From contig JAALGZ010000004.1 in NCBI GenBank assembly GCA_015227615.1, forward strand, positions 1 through 64,000: a stretch of DNA of 64,000 bases, written 5' to 3'. This DNA comes from Labyrinthula sp. Ha. Lineage: Eukaryota > Sar > Bigyra > Labyrinthulida > Labyrinthulaceae. The notes beneath the pieces were generated by a model, which worked only from the letters and a program-made list of their open reading frames with translations, ran no database searches and had not been told where the DNA came from. The translations under genes and the position numbers were made by a program. Shown here one piece after another: positions 59,801 through 64,000 of this stretch (its first letter is position 1; each line of letters opens with the position of its first letter).

Positions 59801-60060
59801 GACTTGGATGAATATCAATATAGTTTTCACTGTATCTGCTGTTGCACAGACCAATAGCTTATATAGAAGCGCTTAGAGAGAATAAAAATGGCAGGACCAG
59901 AAGATTAAAAGCACCAACTGGTGCCACCAATTCAAGACTCAGGGGTATCACTTTGACGATGAACAACCTCAAACAAAAACCACGAACTATGCCATACTGG
60001 AGAGTCATTTGTCCCCGCCTTTATAATTTACTCTTTCTTTCAATAACTTAGTGTAACTCA
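56890..60060 (+). mobile_element. Decayed APE-type LINE (RTE-like) with endonuclease and reverse transcriptase
   Basis: On the plus strand, an apurinic-type endonuclease is visible: 'NTEGLDATRI' near 56,910, 'KVLMIQEL' near 56,980, 'RDRILETRIKH' near 57,150, and 'DFNPLIG' near 57,320 with the usual 'ITNT' further on. It is followed by a reverse transcriptase: 'FRPIARF' near 58,530, 'QAGSRK' near 58,630, 'FDIISHSF' near 58,755, and 'CAFTDDIAVL' near 59,035, the catalytic DD. Then comes 'GINIDCHGTKVAVIVFKISSA' -type sequence near 59,440, close to the 'YLG-x-x-x-D' and 'RIxxA' block of RTE-like elements. Many stops and several frame shifts make it dead. No ORF1, poly-A tail or target duplication was identified, so both ends are approximate. 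It begins about 250 bases from the TLDc gene start. Confidence 0.82.
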
Positions 60061-63000
60061 ATGTCTACTACTAAGGAAATTGACCAGGAGAAGGGTATAT
60101 GCAGGTAGGCCTTCTAAAAAAAAATTTTTAGAACTGTTCGACTTACAAAGTGTGTGCAACATCTTGGACCATTAGAATATCTGGAACCCATAGCGTGTAT
60201 AGTAGAAGCATTTCAAAGTAACCAGCTGTATTAAAAGTTGTGCATCGACAAAAATAATACAGGATACTTTGCATGAACAAGAAACATGATCACCATGTAT
60301 CCTTCCTTTAAAATATGAAGAACCAATCCGAGCCTCCAGCCTAACATAAAAAAATGAAGAAATTCCGAGCGTATCTTCAATCATCAGCCAAACACTTATA
60401 GTTGAGTCTCATGTATCCTTAGATATAAATAACAAGCACATCAGCTAAATATCCGACCTTGTTATAGATCTATCAGGATAATAGATATAGAAGAACCAGA
60501 AAACAGCTACATTGTAGTAAGCACTTCAAATTCTGTTCACGTCGTCTAGATAACCTAAATGCCAACCGGTATATCCAGCTCAAACTCCTAAGAAAATCCA
60601 TGTAAAGTATACACAAACACTCGAAGTCGCTTGTATGATTTCTGTCATGTTCTGATTTACCAATTATGTCCTGAATTAAATTTAGGGAAATTGACAAGTC
60701 CTTATAGAAGCACTATAAATATTTAATTAGATTACAGTATCATGTCACTGGAAAAGAATAGGGTAGTCATTTAGAGTAAGTGAGAAGTTAAGCAGTATGA
60801 CCATATGTTGGAGCGACTTAATTTAAACTCTTTTTTACTTAAGTGATCAACATCAGTCATTCATCAAAATAACGGAAATCACAATTACAACAAAGTGCGT
60901 AAAAATAATAAAGTGACTCGTTATCGTTATATTATTTGAGTTTTTGAATAGTTCTTAGACTAGGATATTGGTATTATAGTAGAGGACAGGCTTAAACACT
61001 TTTTTCATGCGCAAGTGCTTTCGCTGTGACATTTGTGCTCTTATTCAGGATCAGTTAGATTCAAAGGTCTAAGTCCCTTGACTCCGAAAGAAAAAAACAG
61101 AAATGTAGAACAGAAGGATCCGGATAACTCCATAAGTGGCTACTTATATTCTTAATGAGTTTTTTTTCGCTTCAATGGTGAGTCAAGAAGTACTGGGATA
61201 TAAGTGGGAGCTGCGATCACTGGATCATGACGCAACGATTTAACACCCAAAAGTCTTTTTGCAGTGAAAATTTTCTTTGTTATGCTTCTGAACAGTGTAG
61301 TTAAAAAAAGTCTTGTGTTTTTTTTGTATCCATAAAGAAACAGTTGGTGATGTTAAATTTGAACCATCGCCAAAAAACATTGGTATCTATTGGTGAAAAT
61401 GTTACAGAGTTTGAACGATAAATTTAAAAGTTCTGATATTTGAAAATTACTAGGATAGAATAATCCAATTTATTAGAACTTAAGAACCTTTTTTAAACAG
61501 CTCATGTATCAAAAATTTTCCATTGATTCCCATAGCATTTTCAAAACTTTTCATATAACTTTCTTTAAACTTTACTCTACTATTCTGAATTTGCTTTGGT
61601 TTGCAAGCACCAAAGTTCAAGAATCATTCAAAAGTCAAATAGATTGCTCATAATTAATAAATATAACTTGTTGGCGCACCTCATTGCAATTCTGATTGTT
61701 GTTACTTTGATGATTGGCCGATATGGACCGCTTAAGCCAAAATCGCGTTTTCTAAAAATACCTATGAATGGAAGTAACGTAATACCAATAATATTTTGCT
61801 ATTCAGAGTTTGGGAAAGGCGCAAGCTCATGCATCGTTAGGTCCACTGAATCAACAGCACTACCACGGTTCTCTCCTGACCTGTAATCTAATATAAAAAT
61901 ACGTTAATGTTAAGTCGCCCTCACATATGATTCACAAGAAAATAGGTTAGCTTATCCATTTAACTCCCTGAACATACCTAAATTTCTTCTAAAACACAAT
62001 ATTTACAATCCTAACTCTATTAATTTTAACTAGAAACGCACTTGACTAGGGGTGTTAAAGTACGAGAACGTAAAAATATCGAGAGCGTTGTCTTACTTAG
62101 ATCAACAGCTTTAAACTCAACCAAGAATGCAATCGATGTGTTACACTCAAGATTTATTTACCTCCAAATCCTAATGATAAATTATTGCTAAGTTTCTATG
62201 TGCTATTCCCTGTGGAAATATCTGTGTCATACCGGAAGAACAGGTTAACATTCATAACATTGAAGTCGACATATTTCCATGACTATGTTGTTGAGCAGAA
62301 CTGTTAATATAATTGCTCTATTTTGCTTAGATCACAGTTGTCCTCGCTTAACTAAGAAATTTTAAGCCTTATATATTGTATTTACCTGATCACCCCCAAA
62401 ATGAATCTAGATATGTTCTATAGCCAATGTTCCGAATAATCTTTGAAATTTCATAATGACATCGCCACACCAATAACACTATCTCTTACCAATGTATAGT
62501 TCCGTTGAGATCTAAGTAGACATACAAAGTATATTTTGCCTTGAATCGGAACCTTGTTTTAGTAAGTAGAAAAATGGCTTAAGAAAATATTTGTCAGCTA
62601 AAAATGGTCTTCCGTTGGAGCTGTTAGGAAAATATATTCATCAATACATTTTTATAATACATATTCTCTGCTAAAATGATTATAGACAAACCTCTCTCGG
62701 AATAATGTAATTTAGAACACGAAAATTCCCAGGTAGTGGATAAAAACTGTAGCGAATTTTTGCTCGCTTAATATTATTTTGGGAAAATATTCTTAGGCAA
62801 GGAATATTTTTCTTGAGCAGAAATTTTATTTTTCATACCCATTTAATGACATAAGTCAGTCCGATATTTGAACTTGCTTATTTTCCTTGCTCACTACTTG
62901 ACTATTGGGTAACGATGATTTAATTTGGAACTTGAAAATCCATTGTTACTTGAGCTGCGCTACAATTGATTGAGGTCAAAAAGTTTCGTATTAGCGATGG

Positions 63001-64000
63001 CTTAAGAGCTGGAACATGAAAGATATTTAATTCTATATGACGATGTCTTACTTTAATTCACATGTCTTGACTTCAACTTCATGGAACAAGGATAACTAAG
63101 ACGGTTTGATCATATTAAACAAGTACTAGTTTCTCGGAGATTTTGATAACACAAGTAGGTAGAATCCCTTTTGGAAAACCCAAGTAACAACCTATCAAAA
63201 AATTAATTATTATTTAGGTAAATTAAGAAGCACTGGTATCCAATTTGAGCTAAAACTGAAATTTTTTAAAGATAGTTGTATATTTAGAGTTTGGAATTAA
63301 TAGAAAATAAGAACTTAACTTTATATTTAGCGAAGAAAACAAAATATTACTTTATCCATCATTAATGATAAAATCACTAAAAAAGGAAAACAAATCATTG
63401 GTACAATATTTATAGCTATATTTGAGATATTACTGAGATAATTGTTTTCTTTGACTCCTAACTTTCACGTGTTATAATGAATGATACTGCGTAATGTAAG
63501 AAGTGTGGTGGTTATAGATGCAATCATCATTGTGCAACAGTTGGATTCTCTGCGAATGTCAATAAGGTGTTTCCTGTGTACGATATGTAATTTCAAGGAC
63601 TTTCGGTGATCTATACCTGTGTTCAGAGGGTAAATTGGTGAACAAAGCGTCCACAACCCTTGGGTATGACCAAAAGGCAGGGTGCTTTGAACATGGATTA
63701 GCTGGACTTTACATTTATATAGGGAAGAACTTTTACCCTGGTAGATATGTCGAGTGCTTTATTAACTTAAAGCATCTTAGCAAGAGGTATGCAACATGAT
63801 ACATAGTCTTTCTACTTTTCTTCTAAAGCACTAACCAGAAATGGCTACTTACATGTACTTTATCATGTATACTGTAAATAATGTTTTTCGCAAACAACAA
63901 CCACAATTAAGATAACCAGTTAGCCAGTTAAGTTACGATTATAAAATTTTAAGGCAAAATTAAAGAAAAATTTGCTGATATTGCGTTAATTTATTTAGTT
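60061..64000. other. Gene-free right end of the window
   Basis: Nearly 4 kb without a supported gene or RNA. The first few hundred bases may be the 3' region of the LINE. A 96-codon frame at 61,596-61,886 has no recognisable domain. Confidence 0.5.

Noticed and set aside
63480-63560. Cysteine/histidine cluster resembling a zinc knuckle
   Set aside because: The spacing does not fit C-x2-C-x4-H-x4-C and there are stops next to it.
1-64000. Reassigned stop codons (ciliate-like code), prompted by the tiny introns
   Set aside because: Intact genes end in TAA, TAG and TGA and have none of these inside; internal stops occur only in relics.
1-64000. CRISPR arrays, operons or other prokaryotic features
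   Set aside because: None seen; introns, the tRNA form and gene content are eukaryotic.

Overview
The window is AT-rich nuclear DNA from a eukaryote that is probably unicellular. All three standard stop codons end intact genes, so the code looks standard. Genes are intronless or carry very short spliceosomal introns (29-33 bases, one of 69). A CEP135/Bld10-type protein implies that the lineage builds centrioles or basal bodies. I cannot name the species or phylum from the sequence alone.

Layout. (1) 1-28 kb is dominated by a large inverted repeat: position x on the left pairs with about 27,848-x on the right. The visible arms are about 8 kb each and the left arm runs off the window edge. The outer parts are nearly identical and the inner ends are clearly diverged. 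Each arm carries an identical copy of a 323-residue gene, and part or all of a related 327-residue gene. The spacer of about 11.8 kb holds a tRNA-Val, a CEP135-like gene and a tetraspanin gene, plus Ty3/gypsy relics. (2) 27.6-31.7 kb holds more members of the same expanded, LRR-like family: the 327-residue gene, a broken copy, and a divergent 337-residue gene. (3) 32.6-39.9 kb is a broken Ty3/gypsy LTR retrotransposon with both LTRs. (4) 40.2-45.5 kb has a leucine-rich-repeat gene whose introns sit exactly at repeat boundaries, followed by a pseudokinase-LRR gene with a helical N-terminus. (5) 45.5-50 kb has no gene I can support. (6) 50-56.6 kb is a compact cluster: a TPR protein with an SGNH-like C-terminal domain, a small membrane protein, a DEDDh exonuclease with a KH domain, and a TLDc-domain protein. 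(7) 56.9-60.1 kb is a decayed APE-type (RTE-like) LINE; after that I see nothing coding.

The host genes do not form an evident pathway. The repeated themes are LRR-type proteins (six host genes or gene copies, plus one pseudogene), tiny introns, and tail-to-tail gene pairs separated by only 74-76 bases inside otherwise gene-poor, transposon-littered DNA. All functional calls come from reading motifs by eye; no database search was possible.
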